Positions 46,074-59,271 of a stretch of DNA of 64,000 bases are shown here, piece by piece. The notes below the pieces were generated by a model. It ran no database searches. It was given only the letters and a program-made list of their open reading frames with translations, and was not told the DNA's origin. The DNA lies in contig CAJNYU010001015.1 in assembly GCA_905331475.1 (NCBI GenBank), forward strand, positions 1-64,000, in the 5' to 3' direction. This DNA comes from Rotaria socialis. Its lineage: Eukaryota > Rotifera > Eurotatoria > Philodinida > Philodinidae. The position numbers and the translations under genes are program-made. Each line of letters opens with the position of its first letter. Within the stretch, counting starts at the first letter, position 1.

Positions 46074-49000
46074 GAAAAAATATGTTTTTCGCTTATTCCT
46101 GCTCATCATAATTTTCTTTTTTCTTTCCTTTGTTTTTTTTAAAATTTTCTGTTTAGCAATTTAATTTTTTAATTTTTCATAAAATCGAGATATTTATGAG
46201 CATACGCTCGTTCATAGAAAATATCATGAACCATAGGTAAACAAAAGAACAATTTGATTAATCATTTATACCGTTCATGTCTTCATTGACATATCACTTC
46301 AGTTGAACAATATAGTATTTACTGAAGTGTTATTTTTCTAGCGTATTTTATATGGCAGTGCTCATCATGTGTTTTTAATAAATATTTAGCTATACAAAAT
46401 ATTTAGGCATAAGGACACATAATAGTAATTAGCTATAAGAAAAATGGCCCGATAAAACTTTAATAACGTTTTAAAAAATAATTGTAGAGAAAAAAACAGC
46501 CCCCATATGTAAAATTAATTATTGTCGTTATTGAATTAATCAAAATAAGAAAAAATTGATATTAAAATATTTTATTAAGTGAAATGCTTATTTTATACAT
46601 TAAAAAGTATTTTAGCTTATAGTGTCATCAGAAAAATATTGCTCGAAGCATAAATCGGAGAAAGAAACGTTAGGTTACAGTGACCTCATTGAAGATGCAA
46701 AAAAAAAGGAAAAATAGGACTCAAAAAATTAAAAGAAACATTTAAATATCTTATGCCACAAAAACTTCATACCTAAATAGACTTTATAACGGCATGGTAT
46801 TTAGAGTCTACCCTTTTATAAAATGCCTTGAGAAGAAGTGAATGTTAATTATCGAAAAAATCAATATTTAATCAAAAAAAAATAATTGTTTTTTTGCTAA
46901 AAATTACGAAACATTTTCCTCCAGATAAAATTCACATCATCATACCAAAATAAATGATGTTTTTTGCTAACGGAATAGATCAAATAAATTGCATTAGGAT
47001 CAATCATCTTACCAAGGTCAAAATTGGTCATTAAAAATCTATTTTGTAAATAAACCTCGTCTATCGATATTAATATATTTCGAATCCATACGACTATTTT
47101 ATCGCCTAATTTCTATTTTCATCAATTAATTTCACATTTGTCTAAAACATAAACAAAAAGAGTGATTGATAATGTCTGTCACTGTCCTTAGTCTATACTG
47201 TAATTACTTCGAAATTCGAAAGGTAAATTTGGTGTTTTTTTGACCAGCTATTTGTATGACACTGTAAAATTGTATGTGATGGTATCAATTCAATCATAAA
47301 ACATGATTCTCACGTTTTTATGCGCAATCTCTCTCTCTCTATACATATTCTCAAGAGCAACGTGACAACGAGGATGACTTTTAATGCATCTGTTGAAAGA
47401 ACTATTAAAAATAATAAAAAAAAGAAGACTGTCAAAAGACTTCATCAACATAGCTACTAGTGCTTTGCAGTCTATCAATTTGTTTTTTCATCAGAATAAA
47501 AACGAATATTTGAAATTATATGCTCTCAACCAATCTTGTTTTCTTTTTCAATAAATGCCATGCCTTTTTGATCATGTAATAAAGTAGACCATTTTCTGTT
47601 ACACTATATATAGGTCGTCTATGAAGCTTATATTTCATACTATCGTTCTGACAATAGCTAATATTTGCCAAGAATCCTTACAAATCGTAATCATTGCTCT
47701 CACTATTTCATGTTTTTTTTTCCTTCTGAGACAGTAAAGATATTTTTTTATCATAAAGCTAGTATAAGAATTTTTTTCTTTGAGATAACTGAATGAGAAA
47801 GACTGCTGGAATTTCAAGACAGATTAGAAGTGATTCATTATTACTTAGAATTCTTTTAAAACAAAATGTTCTAAGATATTTCGTTTAACGCTACAATAAT
47901 TATTTTAATGTCAGTATGATCTATGATTTTAAAAGATAACATCTAGAAGAAAAAAACGAATCTATTGGATATTTTTAATGCGATGCGATGCGAAGCATAG
48001 CATTTATGTAGCCCGTCGCGTGTTTTCTTTTTCTTTTGCTTTCTCGACATACGCATCTTTTTCATCATTTTGTGACGCGATGATCTTGAGTACCAAAAAA
48101 TCATAGAGAATTCATTGAAACGGGCGATGAAAGTATCGAGATCAAACTTCTGACATATTTTTTCTATTCTTTAATCTGATATTCTGTTCACTCACAAGTG
48201 TGGTTCCAAAATGACGAAAATGAAAGAAATTTATCGCGAGATAATTAAAGTGACGTCACGAACATATGCTAGTCACTATAGTCTATTCATTTACAGCTGA
48301 TCTAAGATAATGAATCATGGAGATAATTAATCGATCAATCGAAATCGACCCGTAAGAATGTATCGCTAAGTAAGAATAGTTTTCTCAGTGATGAATTTCA
48401 TCATGTCGACATAAAAAGTATTCAAGATTTCTCTGAATTGAAGATTTTTCGTGAAGATCCGATTCAAGTTTCGTATCGCATTCGTATTCAAGTTTCACTT
48501 GAATACCATCTAGTTATGATTTATTTGATGCAAATTGTGTCGAAATTACTTTGACCTTGTGCTTCTTTTTTTCTGATTTTGCTGGTAAAAATATATTTTT
48601 ATCAAGTCCACAGTAATTATATAAAAAAAATAAGGCGAAATGATCTTGCCAGGTTATCTATGTGATAACTTCGAATAAAACATAATATCACCTGGTTTTG
48701 AAAGAGTTCAAAGTTTTTTGCATATGATAGTGTGCATGTCTCATGAATTGACAGCTTGTTTTTATTTTTTTCAAACGAACTTTTACAATAAAACAGATCG
48801 AAGAAGAATCTTTTTTTCCCTACACATTCAGATCCCTCTCGATAACAACAAGAATTTTAACTGATGATCATGATGTTAGGCAGTAGTGCTATCTTTGACC
48901 ACTACCTATCTTCTTTCTGTTATCTCTATTGGTCATGAGACTGACTAATTGGTTTAACATATGCATGAAGTAAAGTAAAGGAGAAGTTGTTGGAGTTGTA

Positions 49001-50290
49001 AAAGTGATTCTAGTTAGCGTTGGTTTGAAGAAATAAAGAGTTAGGTAAACATAACTATCTAACACGTCACATAGCAAAGTTTTTTGTTTATATGCAAGAA
49101 AAATAAATATTCAACTTTTATTTATGATAGTTCTGGACTTTGTAAATAGTCATATGAAAGACAACATTTCAAAGGTAAAAAAAACTTCAATGTTCCGTTG
49201 ATATTTTGTAAAAACAATGAAGTACTTTAAATTGTGAGTCAACATTTTATGAATAGAATTTAATTCAATATTGTAATTATTGTCTACTATTAATAATAGC
49301 TTTAATTCATCGGAAATCTGATTGTATGAAATTTTGTTTTTTAATATCAATCAATGAGCTTGGCGAAAAGAACTAAGAGTTTGTTCATGCTGTTCTCATT
49401 GCAGAAAAATAACCTTAGTATATAGACATGATTGACTGCGAAGACTGTCGAGACAACAAAAAACAAAATTAGAATCGAATGTCATTTGCTATTTTTGCCA
49501 CAAATTTGACCGAGAAGGACATTTTAGTCGTGTATATTAGTTTTGCGATCAATATTTAGTATTTGTTTTCTAGTCAAATATTATCCGAAATATTTTATTA
49601 TGTAAGAGAACAAATAAAAATCAGCAAATTTGTAATGCTGATATTCAGTGAAAAGTGCATCGTACTTATTTTTGATTTTAAGCTGCTGGAAAATATCCGC
49701 GTCTTGTACACCATCACTGATTTCAAATTTTACCCTGCATGGTTTTTATACTTGCCGTTCTGTAATAAGACGATATTGTTATTTGATCTATTTATAAAAC
49801 ATGTCAACAAACTCGAAAATCAATGTTTTCTTTTTCTGAATAAATACAACAAAAATAAAAGCAATCAATGTTGAATAAGCATTATGGTTGGCATTTGTAG
49901 AATCAAATCATTGAATAGAATTTTGTCCTGGATATCTCATTGATTAATACTAGTATAGAATGATAGATTTAAATTTAAGTTTAACTATCGAATGAACAAA
50001 AGAATTCTTATTAATTATTAAGATCATCATGAATGATTATCATTGAAGATTGATGATTTGTTTTTAACAGGCACTCTTAATTGTTTATTATACATAGGAT
50101 ATTCAATCTAGTAGAAAATACATGCTCTATATTTAATAGAGAGAGATTTAATTAGAAGATACAAACAAAAAAAACCTGACAGAACAGAGAATTTGATAAT
50201 AACATAAAGAAAACGAGAAAATAGACATTTGAATTGTATATAACCACATAGTATATACTAATTAAAGAAACATACAGTTTGATATGAAAA
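46074..50290. other. Intergenic, nothing recognisable
   Basis: About 4.2 kb. A CGATGCGATGCGAAGC word near 47980 and a (CT)n stretch at 47328-47340 are the only local oddities. A 103-codon plus frame (49563-49874) has Phe/Leu/Ile-rich chance composition. Confidence 0.45.
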
Positions 50291-52831
50291 TTACTGAATA
50301 ACATCGTCATCGTCATCTGATTCATCAGAATGTGTGACTATTGGTAATGCACATGATCTATTTGTATATTTATTTTGTATAATTTCACCCCATAGTAAAT
50401 TCTTTTTACAAGAAGGACATAAACCATCAATAGGAATAATATAATGTTCTTCAGTATTCTTAAGAAAACATTTTGATAAACATATAATATGAAAAGATAT
50501 AGAACATTTTGGGCAAGATACGTGCATTGGTGGCTAAAATAAGAACAAAGTCCGATATTAAAATATTTATATTTTCGTCTCCACAAATGACGCTTTATCA
50601 TTGCCTTTATTTACTAGTCTTATTTTATCATACTGTTTAAACATACTATTTTTTTTCTCTTACCTTCGATGCACTACATTTTTGGTAACAAAAAAAAAAT
50701 ATACTGCAAAACTTTTCGATTTTATGAAAACGGAATTTTGATCTACTAGATGAACATTAAATTCTCAAGATTATATACAAGGAAATAATTCGATACTTTC
50801 TAAAACAACAAAGTTGAAATTATCTATTCTACAGATTGTTCGCGAGGGGATTACTAATCGTACACAACTATTTTATTTTTCAAATAATTTATTATGCTTT
50901 CACAATGACTATATATTGTTACCTATTCATTATTATTCTAATACTCAACGTACGATATCGTTAGATAATATTACGACGAATGCTTATCAGGTGAACAAGA
51001 AAGTATTACGTGTTCAGAGTTCAATCAGAATTTGTAGATTATCTTAGTACTTGAAGACGTACAGAATTATGTCACTACTTTCGCATTAGAAAGTTACGCT
51101 TACAATAAATCTTCTTATCTAACTGCAAATAAAATGGCAATTTAATCAAATCTATACTATGACGTAGACTCAAAATGGTAATCAGAGAGTTACATGAAGA
51201 ATCCTACAAAGTTTAAACACATTCTATCAAACTCTGCAACTATTGAATTTTATATTGTTCAGTGAAATCTTAGATAATTGATTATTCGTCTGTGACCTTT
51301 TATGTCCTTGGCGAAACCAAAGTTCTTCTACTCTTAGAAGAAATTTCGACATCAAAAGGTTGAGCATATTTTCTGTTTGATTTAATGTGAATGTTGATGA
51401 AAAATAAACAGAAATGAAATTTCAAGGTTTCTATAAGTTTTCTGCGTAGTTGTATTCAAAAACAAATATTGAAATCGATCACCAGACTTTTTCTATTTTC
51501 TTTGCACGAGAGTATCAAAAATAAAATTTACTAAAATATAAAGCTATTTCATCGAAAATGTCTAGCAATGGTATTTGATTAATGATTCTTCAAATGATAA
51601 ACAGCCGATAAAAAAGAGTTGGTAACATTTCTGAAATAGTTTGATGATGTTATTCTTCGATAAGAAATTATTAATTTAAAACGAAATAAAAGAAAAAAAC
51701 TGCTAACGTCAAATTATGCTCTGCTGAATGAGGACATCCCATTGAGAGTTCATTATCTATAGCTTTCCTAATTAACTTTGACTTTGTAGTTTGTTTGTAT
51801 ACTTAAAAAAAATTTCTTTCTTTAATTTAAAACAAAAAAGATAATTGCATTTAAAATTGAATAACAATTTTTCAACAGTTCCTCTTTCGAAATCAATCAA
51901 TCTTGAAGCGATAATAATTGTTCTCGACTTTTTATGTTCAAAAATTAAAAAAACTACAGATTACTCTCATCTATCGGCTGCAGTTTTTTTACGATGTGCT
52001 TATGCTACTAAAATAAACTCTCGTATTTCACTTGTTGGACTTCACAGTATTGAATAGAATAGACAATAGCCTTTTACATACTTGTATAATATTGTTACAT
52101 AACGAACAAGAACTAAAACATCGTGAATCGTCATTTATTGGTAAAGTTTGCTTGTTCGTTTTTTTTCGTTTCGATGGTATTGTATTCGTTTGTTTGGAAA
52201 CATTAATTGGTCCACTTGTTATAGGCATATGCAATGGTGGCATTCGTTCTAGTACTTGTTTTTTGTCTGATAACCATCGAACTGTAAGTGGCAAACGTGC
52301 CCATGGACCAATACAAAGCATTTCAGCAAGAATTTTCAATTTAAATTGTAAAGTGTGTTTCCTTTTGTTTTTTGATAAATTTAAATGTTTAAGACGTATA
52401 GATTGTTCAGGATTTTGCCATGCCCATTCAAACTATAAAAATCACGAATATTTTCTAATCCTTTATACCTAATGTTCACTCTTACGCGTAATGCTGTTAT
52501 TTCATTTGGAAAGCCATGTACAATTAAGACCATTTCCCTAATAGTGTTGAAGTGTTTTTAATGAAAAACAAACAGAAAACATTTGTTTTACTTACCATGG
52601 TCCTTTTCCACTGGTCTTTTTTGCTCCTCCAAAATCTTTGCCTTTATTATGTTGTTTTATTCGTCGATGAGGATCAACAGTAAAACCAATATAAGTCCGA
52701 CCTTTACAAGCTGGATTCAAACTATTTAATAAATAGCAACCAAAGAAATTTTCAACTTCAATATCAGCGATTTCATTGAACGATGTTGATAGTTGATTAT
52801 CAATCGAAAGTATTGTGTTTTCGATAGACAT
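50291..52831 (-). CDS. SLX1: Structure-specific endonuclease subunit SLX1 (GIY-YIG)
   Basis: Four exons: 52831-52596, 52537-52486, 52432-52082 and 50533-50291. The product has 293 residues and all phases agree. The N-terminal nuclease domain has [20 protein letters not shown] (about 29-48), then [16 protein letters not shown] (47-62), [12 protein letters not shown] and [11 protein letters not shown] (79-89). It carries the GIY-type Tyr, the YIG, Arg56/57, His61 and the catalytic Glu80, so it should be active. The C terminus is the SLX1 zinc-binding domain, split across a 1,548-bp intron: CSLCNNIIQ before it, then [33 protein letters not shown] and an acidic tail [14 protein letters not shown]1 acts with SLX4 to cut branched DNA, including Holliday junctions and 5' flaps. 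The start was set at 52831 because a TTCTTCAG acceptor-like site immediately precedes that ATG; the frame stays open to 52900, so an upstream start is possible. Confidence 0.93.
50534..52081 (-). other. Large SLX1 intron
   Basis: Intron 3 of SLX1, 1,548 bp, against 52-58 bp for introns 1 and 2. It holds no clear nested gene: plus-strand open frames at 50814-51047 and 51845-52057 are unsupported. No inverted repeat was obvious. Confidence 0.6.
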
Positions 52832-53897
52832 CTGAAGAAAAATAATGAAAGAACTTACAAACACATATTTATTGCAAACAAATAAAATTTCATAAAACAT
52901 AATATTTATTTTCCTGTTTTTTGATTAACAAAATCAGTTATTATATAAAATATGTTTGAAAGTTATTTGTCATGATTTCCAAATATAGATAGTAGTATTT
53001 ACAATAATTTCCAGTGCATTCTTCTACAGTATATAAAGAGAGAGAGAGTTGCAATAGAGTATACAGTATTTTATTTAGTATGACGGTGGCGTTTCTCCAA
53101 AGATTAGGTTAGTTTTTGTGAAGTTTTTTATAATTATAATTTGTAACTAATGTCTCTATGTCCAAAGACTTACTATAAGCTGCGATGGAATTCACCCTTC
53201 ATTTAGTTCTAAATTATCAATTTTGATAAATCACAACACTAGTGAGATTCACTTGTAGAAGTACAATTTTGTTACAGATTCATTTTTTCCATCTGTAATG
53301 TGTTTATCTGAGTAGTCTATTATAATTTTATTTTCAACATTAATTATGTTAAACTTGGATCAGCCTTTATTATGTACTACCCGTTGCACAAAATTTTCTC
53401 GTAAATTATGTTGTTTATCTACACTACACTCAACCCCTGTCATAATGAGCTCACACTGGAGTCATGATATTTAACTTCAAGTACTATGTAAGGATGGTGG
53501 GCGCTCAATGACTTTCTATTTAGAAAATGCTTGACGTTACTGCAATTTCGAACATAACAGATTGTAGACAATTGATGCATGCGCTTAGTTTTAGAGTGCG
53601 CAAAAAAAAAACGTCATGATATACACAAGTGTAGCGGATAGAAAACTGACATTGTCAGACAGTAAACATCGTAAAAGAATGGATAGCATATAAAATTACA
53701 TTATAACATTCTTTTCACTTCATCTGAACTTCATTGAAGTTTTTTTCTGCTCATTCGCATCTCTGATAGTGGTAGGACACATGATATGGTACTGGCAGAT
53801 ATATTTTTATTTTGAATAAGTTTAGCACTTATGATAATTAGATGTATTTACCATCAATTCCTAAGAAAGATTTTTGAAAATCTTAAATTAATACCAG
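52832..53897. other. Upstream of SLX1, no clear gene
   Basis: AT-rich with a (GA)n tract (53037-53048). A short ATG frame followed by a donor-like site occurs near 53080, too short to call. Confidence 0.4.
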
Positions 53898-53905
53898 CAC
53901 AGGGA

Positions 53906-54077
53906 CAATGGCGGCGGAACGATTTCAATTTAGGGGAGGCTCAAAATTTTTTTCATATGATAAGGATGATGAAAGATGAAATTAAAAACAAATCTGATAC
54001 TAATAGATGATCTGTTTCTACAACGTTTTTTTCAAATTAAATGAGCCTCCCCAAGCCTAAGGGGTCCGCCGCCTATG
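53906..54077. mobile_element. hAT-like MITE, 172 bp, with 8-bp target duplication
   Basis: The left end CAATGGCGGCGGA (53906) and right end TCCGCCGCCTATG (ending 54077) form a 13-bp TIR with two mismatches. They are flanked by perfect CACAGGGA copies (53898-53905 and 54078-54085). Inside, GGGGAGGCTCA near 53935 and its complement TGAGCCTCCCC near 54044 extend the inversion. Too short to encode transposase. Confidence 0.88.
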
Positions 54078-54248
54078 CACAGGGATGTATTCTTATTCTA
54101 TTTCATAATTATTGCATCATTCTTAATAGTTAAATCATTTTTTTCAAATTAAATGAGCCTCCCCAAGCCTAAGGGGTCCGCCGCCTATCCACAGGGATTT
54201 ATTCTTATTCTATTTCATAATTATTGCACCATTCTTAGAAGGTAAATC
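54025..54248. repeat. Tandem duplication, 112-bp unit, two copies
   Basis: The unit begins with a T-run and CAAATTAAATGAGCC. It includes the right end of the MITE, its CACAGGGA duplication and about 60 bp of flanking DNA. Copy two starts at about 54137, and a T-run plus TTTTCAAA near 54250 suggests the beginning of a third. Few differences (for example CCTATGC versus CCTATCC), so the event is recent and happened after the MITE inserted. Confidence 0.85.
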
Positions 54249-56211
54249 ATTTTTTTTCAAACAAGAACTTGTAAAATAGATGTAAATTAGAACATTCTAT
54301 ATCACCAAGTAGATGAGAAGAAGAGTCAAAGCTCAAATAAATTATAGTGAGCATTAATTCATGTGATCATACTTATGTAAAATAACAGAAACAAATTTTC
54401 TTGTATTTGACTATGCGAGTGAAATTAAGTGTTTTTCCCTTTTCAAAAGTAATAACTAGCAAAGAAACAACATCCTGCTTTCTTTTGTTTTTCTACATAC
54501 AACAGTAACAAATAGATAAATGAAGTGTTTTTTCTAATTTATTTGCGTTGTTGCTAAGTGCCATTTATAGACAAACGGTATGCAAATATTATATTTTCTG
54601 TTTTTTTTTCAATAAAAACACGCAGAATATTGAAAGCGAATGAGTTCATCTAAAATACAAAATGAACTAGCAAAAGCATAGTGTAATCTGTAAGTAATAG
54701 TTAAGATTTTTAGTCTTTTTTGGGAAATAAGATCAGCCATGATGGAACATATATAAAAAAAATTAAAACGATGGATTGTTGACGAGAAGGATAAAATCGA
54801 TCAATTAATAATTATTGATGATAATTGACAATAATATTTTCAATATTTATTATTAAAATATTCGATAATGCAGACATCATCAGAAAACATTAATTGATAG
54901 AATATTCAACGCGTATACATATAGGTTTATGCAATGAGTATACGAGTTATGGATGTTGATCTTTGTTTGCCCAATTGCAGTTTAAAGAAAAACTAGACAT
55001 GCTTCAAGGAATATTATTTAATTTTAAAACTATTTTCGATTTATATTTATATTGTATATGACAATGTTTTCTCCTGTAGGAATTATGTTCATTCCTACAG
55101 GATTATAACATTCATAGAAAAGAACTTGATTTGGTCTATTGAAAAACGCCTACGATTCGATTATATAAGTATTCTTATAGCTAAGTGATACATACAAACA
55201 ATTATGTACCTTGTTAGCTAGACCAATTGGTGTCTAGGATATCGCCGAGTTCGAAAAGAACTCAAAATTTTTCAAAATTTTCTTTTATTCATTTATGTTA
55301 AAAACAATTAACTAAAAACGATAAGAATGACAGATTTTACTGTAGTAGAAAAAAGGAAAAAAATTCTATTGGCTTTTGCCCGCCATTATCCTATCATTTT
55401 TATATCCAACAACCGCTATACGTCATGCGTCATTATAAGCCTCAAGTCAACTTCTTGACATGACTAGTTTTTTTATTTTGATTAAAAACGTTATCATTTA
55501 TACAGAAAAATAAAATAATAGACAACTGTAAAATTATTTCTTATACAATATTGTCACTACTAATCTTCTATACTTTGTTTCTGTCTTTTCTCGATGCGTC
55601 TTTCTCTACTTTATATCTGAATTTTTTTCTCTCTCTTTTATAGAGTCCGTTTTCGCTTTCGACGTATATTGCAAATTTTACTTTTGATCTGCAACATATT
55701 TCGTCTGACTACTATCGTCCGTTTCTATAACACAAATACACATACAAAAGTTTACAGTCACTTTTTGTGTGTAATCAAGTGGGAGGTTACTTCTTTTCGT
55801 CTTTCGCAAGACACCGAAAATATTGTCCAAAGCTAGTATCGACGACAAAGGGTGGGGTGCTTCAATTAAGGTTTGTTGCAAATTAGTTTTTTATGAAATT
55901 TATAATTTTCGTTTTGCTACAAAATTCATTAGGACTTAACTGATCAAAGTTTCTGTTTGTTATTGGTACACGATTGTTCATCATCTGTCTTGCCTGAATT
56001 TCCTTGGACGCCGGGTCCACTTCGCTAGCACCCGCCATTGGAATTTAATCGCTGAACAACTCCCTTTTATCGTCGACGTAAGTTTAAATCACAATTTCTT
56101 TTCTTTTTTAATTCAATTATCATTTTAATATTTATAGTAATTCGACACTTCGTATTCAATCCTATCAGCAGTCCCTCTTTCAAACTAGTTTCTTCTAATT
56201 AGAAAATAAAA
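54249..56211 (+). promoter_or_regulatory. Upstream region and 5' untranslated exon of ornithine decarboxylase
   Basis: No coding frame is supported. A locally GC-richer segment (55960-56077) ends at a strong donor, CGTCGAC followed by GTAAGT. The next acceptor, TCTAATTAG, ends at 56202, nine bases before the ATG. The mRNA therefore most likely has a non-coding first exon ending at 56077 and a 125-bp leader intron. The transcription start is not visible. Confidence 0.55.
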
Positions 56212-58936
56212 ATGCATCTAATTAAAGATAATTCAATTGTTGTTACTAAAAATCAATATACAGCTGAAGAATTCATCCAAAAGAAAATCGATCTACTTGT
56301 AATATCATTAAAAGCAAAAGTATGCTTATATTTAATAACTATCTTCAATATATTTTAGAAAGATGAAGTCGAACCGTTTTATGCTGTCGATCTTGAAGAT
56401 GTGTGCAATAAACATATTCGTTGGATTACTTTAATGCCTCGTGTTAAACCACATTATGGTTAGTTTATTATAATTTTTTTATTCAGACAATATAGAGTTA
56501 TTATGTTTTTCTTTCTTTACTTAGCTGTTAAATGTAATGATGATATCAATGTTATCAAACTTCTTGCCTATCTTGGAGCTGGTTTTGATTGTGCAAGCAA
56601 AGTAAATTGATTTTAATTATCTTTTCTTGAAAATAATCTTATGAATTCATTTTTTAGGGAGAAATTAAAAAAGTTATGGATTTAGGAGCGTCAGGTAAGA
56701 AATTATTTTTTATTTTAATATTTAATCTGTTATATCGTTGCTTTTTTAATAGCCGATCGTATCATTTATGCTAATCCATGCAAGCAATCATCTTACATAC
56801 GGTATGCTCAAGAAGTTGGTGTTGAAATTATGACATTCGACAATGAACAAGAATTAATGAAAATTAAGCAGATATATCCAAATGCTAAGTATGTAGATAT
56901 TTATGTGTTTCGAGAAATTATTATTATATTTCTTTTGTTAGACTTGTTTTACGTATTGTAACGGATGATTCAAATGCTGTTTGCCGATTTTCAATGAAAT
57001 TTGGTGCTGACATGAACACAGCACGTAAATTAATTGATAAAGCTCAAGAAATTGACATGAGAATCATTGGCGTCAGGTATAATAATGCCCAATGAATTAC
57101 TGTATCATTTCGTTCTGTGTTTTTTTTTAGTTTTCATTGCGGTAGTGGTCAAATGACAAGCAACGCATTCGTTGATGCTATTCAAAATGCTCGCATGATT
57201 ATGAACTATGGAAACAAATTAGGATTTGATATGCATTTACTTGATATTGGTGGTGGTTTTCCTGGAAATACAGGAACTGAAGATTATTTTACTGAAATTT
57301 CAGTAGCTGTTAATCAAGCACTTGAGGAACATTTTCCTGATGATGGTCATATTAAAATCATAGCTGAACCAGGTCGATATTACGTTGCTTCAGCTTATGC
57401 ATTAGCAACAAATGTAATTGCTTTACGAGAAATGGTCGATTCAGGTTAGTTTATTCGTAATGGAAAGTATATATTATTGAGCTTTCTTTTGTAAATACCC
57501 AAAAAAGATATCGATTATGATGCAGAAACAAACTGTCTGATTGCTACGAAAGAGATATCAAATTATACGATCGAAAATGTATTTAAATAGATTGATGAAT
57601 CCTATGTGATTAAAGAAAAATAACTCAATTGAGAGAAAATTAACGCTTTATTTCAGAAAAATTAATCCTAATAAATAGAAGTTAACAGCAATAGTTGAGA
57701 GACTACTTGTTAAATAAAAATGAGTCATTGTTGAGCTTGCAAATTTTGACAGTAACAATGAAGAAAACTAATTTTCTTGCACGAAATAAAAATTTTGTCT
57801 TTCAATATTTATTGATAATTTATTATATTTTGTTTTGAAAATCTGTACAATTTTCAAGTACCGATACATTGGATCGAATTGTTAATGTTATGTTTATGAA
57901 AATAAATTTCATTCTCTTTACCGATCAAATCTAAATTGCAGTTCATAGAACTTAATCATCTCTGTGAATGTTAGAAATAATCTTATTGCTATCTCAATCT
58001 AAAAATCTGAGTTTATTCTGCTGAAGTTCTTACTAGAGAAACTTTCTGAATAATACCCTTTTTTTCTGTAAAATAGAAACAGGAAACTTGAAATATATGT
58101 ATTACATCAATGATGGTGTTTATGGTTCATTCAATTGTGTTCTTTATGATCACTATGTACCCGAACCTCATGTATTGACTAAGGTTGGTATTAATCAACT
58201 TGATCTATTAAATAAACTTCTCTAAATTTGTTCTCATCATTTTTGTTTTCTTCTATTTATATAGGGTGATTTAAATGAAAAATACACAACATCAATTTGG
58301 GGACCGACATGTGATGGTCTTGATTGTATTAATAAATCTATACAAATACCAAAATTAAATATTGGTGATTGGATTTTATGGAAAAATATGGGTGCTTATA
58401 CAATATCAGCTGCTGTTCAATTCAATGGTCTTCCATATGGCAAACCAATCTACTTTATGTCCAAACATTTCTGGTGCGTAGTTTATCACTGTATATGGTT
58501 GAATTGTTTAATAAGATATAAAACAGTACAACCTACGTTCGAATCTAGGTTCGGACAGTTTGATTGGCGGTGATGATGCTTATTCCGCTACGCAGTTTCC
58601 ACTCGAATATCTCACATGTGAGGCCAGTCATATTTTAAATAATAATGCCTTCTTTGGAAGTCTGAGCCAATCTTTCTTTTTAAATCAGAAATGGAAAATT
58701 TTAATTCTATAAAACTTAAGTTTTTTGGAAAAATATGTTTTTAAAATTTTTGTTTTTTTTGCTTTCTTAGGGATTCGGTAAAAGCAGCATTTCAGCTTAT
58801 TCCACGTAAACATCAAGTTGATACATGTATTATGCGTATGAATTCATGTGATTGCTCAAATGAAGTTGAAGATGATATGCTACCATGGATACCTGAAGAT
58901 TTCATTGAAGAAGCAGCCGTTGTCACGAGTCAATAG
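56212..58936 (+). CDS. ODC1: Ornithine decarboxylase (PLP-dependent, fold III)
   Basis: Ten exons: 56212-56319, 56359-56458, 56525-56601, 56658-56694, 56753-56888, 56942-57076, 57131-57444, 58077-58183, 58265-58473, 58771-58936. They give 462 residues, all phases consistent and within the family's normal length. Catalytic features are present: PLP-lysine in PHYAVKCN (Lys72), pyridoxal/His segment SFHCGSG (about 198-204), [17 protein letters not shown] phosphate-binding region, [11 protein letters not shown] (Asp315) and WGPTCDGLD with active-site Cys354-Asp355. Active-site Cys, Asp and Lys are all retained, which argues for an enzyme rather than an antizyme inhibitor. FHCGSG has Cys where most ODCs have Val. 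It makes putrescine, the first step of polyamine synthesis, in the cytosol. Introns are short except 632 bp (57445-58076) and 297 bp (58474-58770). The C-terminal tail ([14 protein letters not shown]) is short and acidic. Confidence 0.95.
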
Positions 58937-59265
58937 TTAATCGAGCAACAAAGACCTTCATATCGTTTCTATTCATATGTCCATCCAAATGATGAGCGAA
59001 TATGATGGTTCATTTCTCTGATATTCCCTTTTCTAGGCTATTTGGATTGAATACGAAGTGTCGAATTCGTTCCCATCATTCCCCCATCCCAACCAAAAAC
59101 GAAAAAAATACAAAAAAAAAACAAATTTAGGGCGTTTCATTTGTTTGTTTTCTTTGATCTTTGGCATTTTTCTTCTTTTTCAAGCTCATGTACTCGAAAA
59201 ATTATGTGCGTTTGTTCTTTTTTTCTTCTCGTTTTCTTCTCTTCATAGAATTTCACATATCAGGC

Positions 59266-59271
59266 AATAAA
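59266..59271 (+). terminator. Candidate poly(A) signal for ornithine decarboxylase
   Basis: AATAAA about 330 bp after the ODC stop, followed by an A-rich stretch. The 3' UTR before it is T-rich. Other A-rich words exist further on, so the cleavage site is uncertain. Confidence 0.45.

Noticed and set aside
49563..49874. 103-codon plus frame
   Set aside because: Phe/Leu/Ile/Lys-rich composition typical of AT-rich chance frames; no exon context.
52032..52472. 146-codon plus-strand frame
   Set aside because: Shadow of SLX1 exon 3, which is supported by motifs and splice phases on the opposite strand.
58520..58570. GTTCGAATC word resembling a tRNA T-arm in the last ODC intron
   Set aside because: No acceptor, D-arm or anticodon stem can be built around it.
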